Assembly (NCBI GenBank): GCA_946479335.1
Contig: CAMLFP010000306.1
Coordinates: 1 to 6,708 of the forward strand
Source of the DNA: an uncultured Archangium sp.
Lineage (GTDB): Bacteria > Myxococcota > Myxococcia > Myxococcales > Myxococcaceae
Length of the DNA: 6,708 nucleotides
Reading direction: 5' to 3'
A program made the position numbers and the translations under genes. This document shows positions 1 through 6,453 of the stretch, piece after piece. The first letter of the stretch is position 1, and each line of letters begins with the position of its first letter. The notes below the pieces were generated by a model, which was not told the DNA's origin, did not search any database, and saw nothing but the letters and a program-made list of their open reading frames with translations.

Positions 1-180
1 CGTTCGCGCAGCCTTCGCGTCCCGCTGTCGCCGCGCAGGAGCCGTCGTTCGCGCAGCCTTCGCGTCCCGCTGTCGCCGCGCAGGAGCCGTCGTTCGCGCA
101 GCCTTCGCGTCCCGCTGTCGCCGCGCAGGAGCCGTCGTTCGCGCACGCTTCTCGTCCCGCCGTTGCGCCGCATGAACCTG
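1..180 (+). repeat. 45-bp in-frame tandem repeat, 3 identical copies plus 1 diverged
   Basis: Copies lie at 1-45, 46-90 and 91-135 and are identical at every base, including synonymous positions. A fourth copy at 136-180 differs at about 11 of 45 bases. Each unit encodes 15 residues (FAQPSRPAVAAQEPS), so copy-number change keeps the frame. More copies may lie before the window. The perfect identity suggests recent expansion by slippage or unequal recombination. Confidence 0.95.
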
Positions 181-821
181 CCTTCGCTCCTGCGGCAGAG
201 CGCGCTGCAGCGCTCGCGACAGAACCGGCTTTCTCGCTGAACGCGCCCGCTCCAGCGGCCGCGAAGCCGAGCACGCCGTCGTTCGGCGAGGAGTTTTCGA
301 CCGAGCCCGCCATCTCGCTGAAGGCCGCGCCCGCCCCTCACCCCAACCCTCTCCCCAGGGGAGAGGGAGCCGATGGGGTGGTGCATGCCGAGCCGGCCGC
401 GCTGTGGCGCCGCGCCGGTGCGTGGCTCGTCGACCTCTCGTTCATCGCGCTGCTGGTCGGCGGCTTCCTCTTCGTCGCGATGTCGGTCATCGCGCCGAAG
501 AACCTCACCATCGTGCAGCAGCTCTCGTTGGTGGCCCTGCCCGGCGCCGCGCTCGCCGGCATGCTGGCCTTCGTCTACACCACGCTCTTCGCCTTCTTGT
601 GGAATGGCCGCACCCCGGGTCGCCGGGCGCTGGGCATCCACCTCGTCGACACCTCCGGCCACGCGCCGGGCCCGATGCGCGCCCTCACCCGCGCCGGTTT
701 GTCACTGGTTTCCTTCGGCCTCTTCCTCTCCGGCTTCTGGCTGGCGTTGTTTGATCGCCACGGGCAGACGCTGCATGACAAACTCACGCGCACCTTCGTG
801 GTGCGCCTGTCCGGCGCTTGA
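1..821 (+). CDS. RDD-family membrane protein with repetitive Pro/Ala-rich N-terminal region (5' end outside window)
   Basis: The reading frame is open from the first complete codon at position 3 to the TGA at 819-821, giving 272 visible residues. The true start lies before the window. Visible residues 1-125 are Pro/Ala/Ser-rich and include four 15-residue repeats (FAQPSRPAVAAQEPS and a diverged copy), then looser EPAFSL/EPAISL repeats, so this part is probably disordered and cytoplasmic. From about residue 132 it matches the RDD family: RRAGAWLVDLSFI supplies the first Arg and Asp, followed by three hydrophobic segments (about 442-495, 522-600 and 687-750) and the closing motif FDRHGQTLHDKLTRTFVV. 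GRTPGRRALGIHLVD between helices 2 and 3 is also typical. RDD proteins are small integral membrane proteins, some linked to ion transport, most of unknown role. The GTG at 378 is a possible internal start but the open frame upstream and in-frame repeats argue against it. The next gene begins 18 bp downstream. Confidence 0.85.
   Translation, partial: FAQPSRPAVAAQEPSFAQPSRPAVAAQEPSFAQPSRPAVAAQEPSFAHASRPAVAPHEPAFAPAAERAAALATEPAFSLNAPAPAAAKPSTPSFGEEFSTEPAISLKAAPAPHPNPLPRGEGADGVVHAEPAALWRRAGAWLVDLSFIALLVGGFLFVAMSVIAPKNLTIVQQLSLVALPGAALAGMLAFVYTTLFAFLWNGRTPGRRALGIHLVDTSGHAPGPMRALTRAGLSLVSFGLFLSGFWLALFDRHGQTLHDKLTRTFVVRLSGA
339..380. repeat. REP-like palindromic element inserted in frame in the RDD gene
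   Basis: Two perfect 10-base arms, CCCTCTCCCC (347-356) and GGGGAGAGGG (358-367), flank a single A at 357. Outer arms CACCCC (339-344) and GGGGTG (375-380) also pair. The element is translated here as roughly PHPNPLPRGEGADG, joining the low-complexity region to the RDD domain. From memory, this CACCCCAACCCTCTCCCC-type palindrome is scattered in many high-GC proteobacterial and related genomes, usually between genes; that dispersal was not checked here. Confidence 0.75.
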
Positions 822-839
822 ACAACCACACCCACGCCG

Positions 840-3800
840 ATGCCCCAGCGTCTCGCCCAGCACCTCATTGCCCGCGGCCTGCTCCCGGCGCGCGTCGTCG
901 ACGAGGCGCTCCGACGTCTCGGCCGTGAGGGAGGCACCCTCGACACCGTGCTGCTCGAAGCGGGCGCCGTGTCGGAGGCCGGCATCCTCCAGGCCATCTC
1001 CGACGTCAGCGGCGTGCGCCTCGTCAACCTCGCCGACTTCGAGCCCAACACCGAAGCCGGCCCGCTGATGCCGTTGAAGATGGCGAAGCAGCTCAACGTG
1101 GTGCCGCTCTCGGTCGACGGCAACGCGCTGCACCTCGCCTGCGCCTACCCGCTGCAGCAGCAGCAGATCAAAGACGTCGGCTTCCTCCTCGGCAAGAAGC
1201 TCGAGCTGTGGGTCGCCCTCGAGTGCCGCGTGCGCGACTGGCAGCAGGCGCTCTACGGCGAAGCGCTCGAGCCGCGCTACGCGAAGCTCCTCAAGCAGCT
1301 CGACCCCTCGCGCCCCGACGCCGCGCCCGCGCCGGCCGCGCCCACCATCGACGACTCCGTCAGCCCCGATGTGCTCGACCGCATCGCCAAGGGCATCGTC
1401 GAAGAGCCGCTGCTGCTCAGCCAGCCCAAGCCGAAGACCGGCAAGGCCAAGCCGCGAATCGAGGTCATCGACGAGGCGCCGCAGCTCGGTGACGACCACG
1501 ACCCGCCGACCTCGGTCATCGAGATCACCGCGTACGAGCGCTTCGCGAAGTCGGGCCACGAAGAGCCCAGCGCCGCGCCGCCGCTCGACGAGCACAGCCA
1601 CACCCGCGTGATGGACCTGAACCAGTACGGCGCTTTCGCCAAGCAGGTCAGCAGCGCGACCGCGGAGGCCTCCGAGCCGCCGCGCCCCTCGGCGCCCGTG
1701 CCGCCCCCGAAGATCTCCTTCCCCGGTGGGGTGCTGCCGCCGCGCAAAGACGCGCCCCCGCCCCGCAAGACGACCGGCCCGGTCAGCTTCGTGCAGCCCG
1801 CGCAGCCGCCGCGGCCCAGCGCCGAGCGCGTGGTGCCCGCGAAGCCGCCGCGCAAAGACGCGCCCGTCATCACCAGCGCCGCCCCGCAGCCGTTGGGCGA
1901 CGCGTCGAAGGACGTCACCGTGCGCGTGGCGGCTCCGCCCGAGGCGCGCCCGCTCTCGCGCCCCGAAACCAGCTTCGCGTTGCCCGCCGCCTCCGAGGCC
2001 TTCTCCGCCGCCGCCGCGCAGCTGGAGCGTGGGGGCCCCGAGGCCGCGCGCCGCTTCTCCGGCCTGGAGTCGACCGCGCCCGACGTCGGCTCGCGCCTCG
2101 AGAACGAGGTCGCGCCGCTGCAGGTCTCCGACGCGCCCGACGCCGCGCCCACGCCGCCCGACAACCCGCTGGCGCACGTCTCCGAAGCGCCGCCGCCCGC
2201 GCCGCGGGAGCGCGACGAGCTCGACTTCTCCGAGGTCAGCGAGGTCGTCTCCGCTTCGCCGCAGCCCGCGCCCCAGGTGCCCCCGGAGCCGCCGAACCTG
2301 GTGGTGACGCGCGCTCCGGCCGCGCCCCGCGACGACATCAACACCGCGCCGCCGCCCGACATCAACTTCCAGCAGCCGGGCATCTTGCCGGCGCCTCCGG
2401 GCCTCACCGCGTCGACCGCCACCGAGTGGAGCCTCGCGCAGGCCCGCGTGGCGCTGAAGGCGGCCGTCACCGACCGCGACGCGCTCATCAACGTGGTGCT
2501 CGAGTACGCGCGCCGCACCTTCGAGTACGTGGGCGCCTTCGCCGTGATGCGCGGCGCCGCCGTGGGGTGGGACGCACGCGGCGAAGGCGAGCTCGCGGCG
2601 ATCCGCCAGCTGGCCATCCCCCTCGACGCGGCGAGCGTCTTCCGCACCGTCTCACTCACGCGCGGCAGCTACGTGGGCCCGCTGCCGCCCGACGCGCTCT
2701 CGCAGCACTACCTCGCGCTGCTGGGCCGCATGCCGCGCACCGTCTTCGTGTGGCCGGTGGAGGTGCAGTCGCGGCTGGTCGCCATCCTCTACGGTGACTG
2801 CGGCGCGCGGCCGATTTCGCAGCGCCGCCTCGCCGACTTCATCCTCTTCTGCCAGGACCTGCCCAGCGCGTTCCACGAGCTGATCCTGTACCGCAAACAG
2901 AACCCGCGCGTGCCGCAGCACCTCACCAGCGCCGACGGGCTGCTGCCGTCGACCGACGGCGCGACCGGCGAGGGCACCGCGCAGGCGCCCACCGACGCGG
3001 AGTGGTTCAACGGCCTCATCACGCTGCTCACCGGCCCCGACGCCGCCGAGCGCTCGATGGCGATGATGGAGCTGATGAAGACGCCCGACGCCTCGGCGCA
3101 GGCGCTGGCCTCCGCGTTCCCCGGGCCGACGGGGTGGTCGCGGCTGCCGGTGGTGGAGCTGCCGGAGCCCGACGAGCTGGGGCCCGTGCCCGGCGCGCTG
3201 GCGCGGCTGGGTCAACCCGCGGCGATCGCGGTGGCGCCGCTGCTCGACTCGGCCGACAGCGACACGCGCTACCTCGCGCTGCTGACCGCGGGCAGCCTCA
3301 AGTACCCGGAGGTGGTCGACGGCGTGCTGCGCGGGCTGTTCGACTTCGAGCCCGACATCTCCTCGGCGGCGCGCGCGGCGGCGGCGGCGCTGCGGTACCT
3401 GCCCCACTTCATCAACCGGCTCCCGGCGCTGCGGCAGGAGCTGGCCTCGTCAGACTCGCTGCGGCGCTCGCTGGCGGCGCGCGCGGTGGGCGGCCTGCAC
3501 GACCGCGACTCGGTCGAAGCGCTCATCAACCTCGCCGGCAGCGACGACGACCTCTGCGCCACCTCGGCGGGCGACGCGCTCAAGGAGATTACGCGCGCGG
3601 GCTTCGGCACCAACGCCTCGGCGTGGACGCAGTGGTGGGCGGGCCGACGCGACAAGCGGCGCATCGAGTGGCTGGTGGAGGCGCTCGACGCCGACGACTT
3701 CGACCTGCGGCTCGCGGCGATTGAGGAGTTGTCGCGCACCTTCGGAGACAACTTCGGCTTCTTCGCCGATGGCCCGGAGCGCGAACGCGAGAGCGCGCTG

Positions 3801-3848
3801 GCCCGGTGGAAGAACGTCATCGCCTCGCGCCCCGACCTCGAGGTCTGA
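840..3848 (+). CDS. GspE/MshE N-terminal domain protein with long linker, GAF-like region and HEAT-like repeats; no ATPase
   Basis: This 1002-residue protein starts at an ATG 18 bp after the RDD gene; no clear Shine-Dalgarno precedes it, but the MshEN-like fold begins at once (LAQHLIARGLLPARVVDEAL), which supports the start. Residues 1-145 resemble the N-terminal domain of GspE/PilB/MshE ATPases, with two helix-turn units (about 5-25 and 33-55) and a second half MPLKMAKQLNVVPLSVDGN at about 77-95. In some family members this domain binds c-di-GMP. Residues about 155-525 are Pro/Ala-rich and acidic, probably disordered. Residues about 530-690 look like a GAF-type domain (predicted helix, then VGAFAVMRG and TVFVWPVEVQSRLVAILYGD). 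Residues about 720-1000 carry HEAT-like helical pairs, such as DSDTRYLALLTAGSLKYPEV and DDFDLRLAAIEELSRTF, with a WTQWW motif between repeats. No Walker A or B motif is present, so this is not a secretion ATPase. It is likely a cytoplasmic scaffold or signalling protein; the GAF call is tentative. Confidence 0.85.
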   Translation: MPQRLAQHLIARGLLPARVVDEALRRLGREGGTLDTVLLEAGAVSEAGILQAISDVSGVRLVNLADFEPNTEAGPLMPLKMAKQLNVVPLSVDGNALHLACAYPLQQQQIKDVGFLLGKKLELWVALECRVRDWQQALYGEALEPRYAKLLKQLDPSRPDAAPAPAAPTIDDSVSPDVLDRIAKGIVEEPLLLSQPKPKTGKAKPRIEVIDEAPQLGDDHDPPTSVIEITAYERFAKSGHEEPSAAPPLDEHSHTRVMDLNQYGAFAKQVSSATAEASEPPRPSAPVPPPKISFPGGVLPPRKDAPPPRKTTGPVSFVQPAQPPRPSAERVVPAKPPRKDAPVITSAAPQPLGDASKDVTVRVAAPPEARPLSRPETSFALPAASEAFSAAAAQLERGGPEAARRFSGLESTAPDVGSRLENEVAPLQVSDAPDAAPTPPDNPLAHVSEAPPPAPRERDELDFSEVSEVVSASPQPAPQVPPEPPNLVVTRAPAAPRDDINTAPPPDINFQQPGILPAPPGLTASTATEWSLAQARVALKAAVTDRDALINVVLEYARRTFEYVGAFAVMRGAAVGWDARGEGELAAIRQLAIPLDAASVFRTVSLTRGSYVGPLPPDALSQHYLALLGRMPRTVFVWPVEVQSRLVAILYGDCGARPISQRRLADFILFCQDLPSAFHELILYRKQNPRVPQHLTSADGLLPSTDGATGEGTAQAPTDAEWFNGLITLLTGPDAAERSMAMMELMKTPDASAQALASAFPGPTGWSRLPVVELPEPDELGPVPGALARLGQPAAIAVAPLLDSADSDTRYLALLTAGSLKYPEVVDGVLRGLFDFEPDISSAARAAAAALRYLPHFINRLPALRQELASSDSLRRSLAARAVGGLHDRDSVEALINLAGSDDDLCATSAGDALKEITRAGFGTNASAWTQWWAGRRDKRRIEWLVEALDADDFDLRLAAIEELSRTFGDNFGFFADGPERERESALARWKNVIASRPDLEV
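1736..1865 (+). repeat. Direct repeat of a 22-bp segment encoding PPRKDAP within the linker
   Basis: A 22-base stretch occurs identically at 1736-1757 and 1844-1865, 108 bp apart and in the same frame. It encodes PPRKDAP at about residues 300-306 and 336-342, with a related PPPRKTT right after the first copy. It could be a leftover of internal duplication in the linker or a short repeated basic binding motif. Confidence 0.75.
3840..3843 (+). promoter_or_regulatory. Ribosome binding site supporting the GTG start of the acyltransferase
   Basis: GAGG sits six bases before GTG 3850 and overlaps the last codons of the preceding gene, whose stop is at 3846-3848. This arrangement suits translational coupling and decides against the TTG start at 3721. 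Confidence 0.6.
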
Positions 3849-3849
3849 C

Positions 3850-4599
3850 GTGCAGACGCTCCTCTCGCTGTTCCGGCTGCTCATCGGCTTCGTGGTGGTG
3901 ATGGTGGCCAGCACGGTGTTCATCGTCGTCGCGCTGCTGCTGATTCCCTGGCGCATCGCGCGCATCAAGCTGTGCAACTTCTACGGCAAGGTGGTGGGCC
4001 GCTCGGTGGCGTGGGTGGCGGGCGTGACGCCGAACGTGCCGAACCGCGCGGGCATCGACGGCGCGATGCCGGCCATCTACGTGTCGAACCACAGCTCGTC
4101 GCTCGACGGCTTCATCGGCATCTGGCTGTGCCCGTACGGCGGCTGCGGCGTGTTCAAGAAGGAGATCGTCCGCATCCCCTTCTACGGGTGGCTGGCGTGG
4201 CTCTCGGGGCACATCCTGCTCGACCGCGGCAACCGCGAGAAAGCGGTGGAGACGCTCAGCAAGACCGCGGCCTTCATCAAGAAGAACCGCCTCGGCATCT
4301 GGATGCTGCCGGAGGGCACGCGCAGCCGCGACGGGCGCCTGTTGCCCTTCAAGAAGGGCTTCGTGCACCTCGCCATCGCCAGCGGGCTCCCGGTGGTGCC
4401 CGTCATCGTGCACGGCGCGCACAAGAACTGGCGCCACGGGAGCTGGGCCTTCCACCCGATGACCCTGGACATCGACGTGCTGCCGCCCATCGACACCTCG
4501 GGCTGGAAGGAAGAGACGTCAGCCGAGCACGCCGAGGCGGTGCGCAACGTCTTCATCGGCGCGCTGCGAGAAGATCAGAAGCCCCTCCCGCCGGGGTGA
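3850..4599 (+). CDS. plsC: 1-acyl-sn-glycerol-3-phosphate acyltransferase (PlsC/LPLAT family)
   Basis: The 249-residue product has the motifs of lysophospholipid acyltransferases, which transfer an acyl chain to lysophosphatidic acid (or a related lysolipid) at the inner membrane to make phosphatidic acid. Visible motifs are the catalytic HX4D block NHSSSLD (His81, Asp86); the acceptor-binding region FKKEIVRIPFYGWL with ILLDRGN (about 102-128); EGTRSRDGRLLPFKKG (155-170); and LPVVPVIVHGA near the C-terminus. An N-terminal hydrophobic segment (about residues 10-33) anchors it in the membrane. The GTG start lies 1 bp after the preceding stop, with GAGG at 3840-3843 six bases upstream. A longer in-frame TTG start at 3721 would only add residues read from the other frame of the preceding gene. 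Length and motifs are normal. The exact acceptor lipid cannot be told; ornithine-lipid or other LPLAT roles are possible. Confidence 0.93.
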   Translation: MQTLLSLFRLLIGFVVVMVASTVFIVVALLLIPWRIARIKLCNFYGKVVGRSVAWVAGVTPNVPNRAGIDGAMPAIYVSNHSSSLDGFIGIWLCPYGGCGVFKKEIVRIPFYGWLAWLSGHILLDRGNREKAVETLSKTAAFIKKNRLGIWMLPEGTRSRDGRLLPFKKGFVHLAIASGLPVVPVIVHGAHKNWRHGSWAFHPMTLDIDVLPPIDTSGWKEETSAEHAEAVRNVFIGALREDQKPLPPG

Positions 4600-4625
4600 G
4601 GAGCGCTACGCGCGGCACCTAGATT
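4600..4625. other. Convergent intergenic gap
   Basis: These 26 bp separate the stops of the plus-strand operon and the minus-strand operon. A short C4/G4 pairing (4582-4585 with 4593-4596) lies just inside the acyltransferase end, but no stem followed by a T-run is seen in either direction. A Rho-dependent or overlapping bidirectional end is possible. Confidence 0.5.
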
Positions 4626-5513
4626 TCAACGGTTCGGAGGGACGAGCGCGCCAATGCACGTAGGCAATTCACTTGCTGAGTAGAAGTCGCGAAGCCGCAG
4701 CACATTGGCCAGTCGTGCGTACATCGGGTCCGTCGGTCGCGTCGCACACCACACTCCAAATTGATCGCGACGACCAGACAGCACTACGTACCTGTTCTGC
4801 GTAATTCTCGCTACCGACTTGAAGATGGCCACGTTCGCTGGTGCCGAAGCAATACGAGCACAATTGGCCTCCGCCAAACCTACCCCAGCCTCGTTGACCG
4901 TCGTTCCAAGAAAGCTGGCCAACTGAGAGATCTTTTGCTCACTCGCACTCGCATTTACGAGCCACAGAACATCTCCTTCTTCTACTGAATAGTAACCCGG
5001 CTCTGCATCGGCCTTGCATTGAGAGGCGCTGACGGGCGGAGCAACAACGGGATTGACGGGCGGGGCCGGAGCTACCACCGGTTCCGGCATTGTTTCTGTA
5101 ACTGCGGGCGTCGCAACACCATCGCCGTCCTCGCACTTGGTGAGATTCTCGGCACAGATCTCACGAAGCGATTCACGACCAGACGTACTGCAAGACCGCA
5201 ATGCGGCGACAGCCGCGCGCAACGACGCCGAGGGCAGCAGCGGCGCGAGTTCGCCCAGTGCAGTCGCGCAATACGCTTGCACGCGCCAATCGACATTCCA
5301 TTCCACGCACTCTGACAGAGCGCGCGCTGAATCGGTCGATCGCGCTTTTGAGAGTTCCTGAGCAGCGGTCGCTGCTATTCGCCAATCGCTCGCATGAAGG
5401 GCATCGATGCGTTCCGCTTCCGAAGCTGTCGAGAGTCGTTGTGCTTGCTGATAAGCAGAGAGCGGTGCGCACGCAACAAACACGCACACAATGGGAAACC
5501 TGCCAAGTCTCAT
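4626..5513 (-). CDS. Exported protein with HEAT-like N-terminal region and unknown C-terminal domain
   Basis: The ATG at 5513-5511 overlaps the TGA of the gene before it (5512-5510) in an ATGA junction, which points to coupled translation and selects this start over an ATG at 5600. The 295-residue product starts with a signal sequence (MRLGRFPIVCVFVACAPLSA); cleavage after Ala20 is plausible, and FVAC at Cys15 is a poor lipobox alternative. Residues about 28-127 form HEAT-like helical pairs (DWRIAATAAQELSK, DWRVQAYCATALGELAPLL). A Pro/Val linker (about 136-161, PEPVVAPAPPVNPVVAPPV) leads to a C-terminal domain (about 165-295) with Cys in QCKAD, NCARI, WCATR and TCIGA, perhaps two disulfides in the periplasm. 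I do not recognise the C-terminal domain. The gene belongs to a low-GC three-gene cluster and ends 26 bp from the convergent acyltransferase gene. Confidence 0.8.
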   Translation of the reverse strand: MRLGRFPIVCVFVACAPLSAYQQAQRLSTASEAERIDALHASDWRIAATAAQELSKARSTDSARALSECVEWNVDWRVQAYCATALGELAPLLPSASLRAAVAALRSCSTSGRESLREICAENLTKCEDGDGVATPAVTETMPEPVVAPAPPVNPVVAPPVSASQCKADAEPGYYSVEEGDVLWLVNASASEQKISQLASFLGTTVNEAGVGLAEANCARIASAPANVAIFKSVARITQNRYVVLSGRRDQFGVWCATRPTDPMYARLANVLRLRDFYSASELPTCIGALVPPNR

Positions 5514-6040
5514 TGCGAACACAAACCGCCCCCATCTGGCAAGCCACGGCAAACACCCTGTTCGCAAGTTGTCACCCCAACTACACAAGACTGATGGCAT
5601 GTCCAGTAAGACTGAGCGTCACCCCAAACATGCCCGCAAACATCGTCCCCCCCGCAAAACATGGGCTTGTCCACACTGCAGGAATCGCCGCGTTCCGCGA
5701 TCTCGTCAGCGCATGCACAATATGGTGATGCAGCGTTCCCAGCCCTTACAGCACAATCTGAGTTCTCCATCCTGCAGCGGCCGGTAGTTTCCCATGCCAG
5801 TTGAGCACACACCACTGATGCTCCCTGGCCAGCGCCGGCAACACAATCCTCAGTGGAGTTACACGGACCACACATTACTATAGGTGTGTTTTGGGGGCTG
5901 GCGCATAGACCATTGGTGCACTCATAGCCCCCCACGCAGTCCGCGGATTTCTCGCATGATACGGCAGCTTTAAAGTCAATGACGCAGCCGACAAACACGA
6001 CCGCACACAACACTCCCACCACGCCCTTCAGAAGATCCAC
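5510..6040 (-). CDS. Cysteine-rich secreted protein, probable lipoprotein
   Basis: The chosen start is GTG at 6040-6038, with GGGAGG (6052-6047) six bases upstream. The longer frame from ATG 6082 would put MGCCRCIWYCG before the signal sequence and overlap the upstream gene by 55 bp. The 176-residue product has a hydrophobic leader (VDLLKGVVGVLCAVVFVGC) ending in a candidate lipobox FVGC at Cys19; Phe at -3 is unusual. After Cys19 there are 20 more cysteines. The segment SCEKSADCVGGYECTNGLC follows the C-x5-DC-x5-C-x3-C spacing seen in many Cys-rich surface proteins of myxobacteria. CNSTEDC and CRMENSDC repeat the C-x4/5-DC theme, followed by YCAC and a C-terminal C-x3-C cluster. An even number of Cys suggests an all-disulfide extracytoplasmic fold. 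No enzymatic motif is visible. It overlaps the upstream gene by 13 bp and the downstream gene by 4 bp, so all three are probably one operon. Confidence 0.82.
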   Translation of the reverse strand: MDLLKGVVGVLCAVVFVGCVIDFKAAVSCEKSADCVGGYECTNGLCASPQNTPIVMCGPCNSTEDCVAGAGQGASVVCAQLAWETTGRCRMENSDCAVRAGNAASPYCACADEIAERGDSCSVDKPMFCGGDDVCGHVWGDAQSYWTCHQSCVVGVTTCEQGVCRGLPDGGGLCSQ

Positions 6041-6414
6041 AGCAGACCTCCCGCAATACCAAATGCACCTGCAGCACCCCAACTCACATTCGTAACGAGA
6101 GCGGCTGTTTCGCCTTTATCGACAAGAAACTCTCGATAGCTGAGTCCATCCGACACAGGAGATGCGTGTAACTGCCGGTGCACGTCGAGGGCCTGCATGC
6201 CAAACACGATGCCCATGACCACACTTACAAGTGCGAGGCCAAAGCTCACTGTCCCGATGATGCGTCGTGGAGTGAACGGCGTCGGAGACCCACCTCGCTC
6301 GACCCGTTCGGCCTGAGTCGGAGTCCAATCAATGGGAGGAAGATCCGCTGCGCGCGATACCGTCCCCGACAACAGCAGGAACACCAGCATGCCGCCTCTG
6401 CCGTATTGGCTCAT
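6028..6414 (-). CDS. Small exported or membrane protein with two glycine-rich hydrophobic helices
   Basis: The 128-residue product begins with a likely signal sequence (MSQYGRGGMLVFLLLSGTVSRA, cleavage near Ala22), then a short Pro-rich segment, then two hydrophobic helices (about 52-76, IIGTVSFGLALVSVVMG..., and about 104-128, ending GGLLWIF) joined by a roughly 28-residue loop. This helix-FGMQAL-loop-GETAALVTNVSW-helix plan resembles the C-terminal tail of many myxobacterial envelope and PEGA/TPR proteins; that likeness is from memory. ATG 6414 is the first start after an in-frame TAG at 6426-6424. ATG 6390 is the alternative, with AGAGG four bases upstream, but it would remove the only basic residue of the signal sequence. 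It is the first gene of the low-GC cluster, 39 bp after the stop of the upstream gene. Function unknown; it may anchor the other two products. Confidence 0.78.
   Translation of the reverse strand: MSQYGRGGMLVFLLLSGTVSRAADLPPIDWTPTQAERVERGGSPTPFTPRRIIGTVSFGLALVSVVMGIVFGMQALDVHRQLHASPVSDGLSYREFLVDKGETAALVTNVSWGAAGAFGIAGGLLWIF
6047..6052 (-). promoter_or_regulatory. Strong Shine-Dalgarno setting the GTG start of the Cys-rich gene
   Basis: On the minus strand GGGAGG at 6052-6047 is followed by a six-base spacer and GTG at 6040. It lies inside the 3' end of the upstream gene, whose stop is at 6030-6028. It is the clearest ribosome binding site in the window. Confidence 0.75.
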
Positions 6415-6453
6415 GCCCGAAGCCTACAACGCGAATGCCGCAATCGACCTTAC
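6415..6453 (-). other. Gap between the AgmX-type gene and the low-GC operon, no clear promoter
   Basis: Only 39 bp separate the TAG of the upstream gene from ATG 6414. No well-spaced -35/-10 pair and no terminator hairpin is seen, so read-through from the upstream gene is the simplest reading. It is also where base composition changes. Confidence 0.45.

Noticed and set aside
1..180. CRISPR-like array
   Set aside because: The 45-bp units are directly adjacent with no spacers and encode an in-frame peptide repeat.
702..2659. Long minus-strand open frames (702-2177, 491 codons; 1277-2659, 460 codons)
   Set aside because: They are antisense to the MshEN-HEAT gene, show Arg/Gly/Ala- or Ser-rich composition without domains, and are expected by chance in very high-GC DNA.
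3721..3849. TTG start giving a 292-residue acyltransferase
   Set aside because: The extra 43 residues come from another frame of the upstream gene and look unlike an LPLAT N-terminus; GTG 3850 has a ribosome binding site and is followed by the membrane anchor.
4582..4620. Rho-independent terminator at the convergent junction
   Set aside because: Only a four-base G/C pairing and small GCGC-type stems are present, with no T-run on either strand.
5514..5600. Upstream ATG extending the exported HEAT-like protein by 29 residues
   Set aside because: It would bury the signal sequence inside the protein and overlap the upstream gene by about 90 bp; the ATGA junction at 5513 is a better start.
4990..5790. 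Plus-strand open frames at 5019-5315, 5053-5361, 5201-5728 and 5491-5787
   Set aside because: They are antisense to two genes with signal sequences and coherent domains, and show no recognisable motif or start context.
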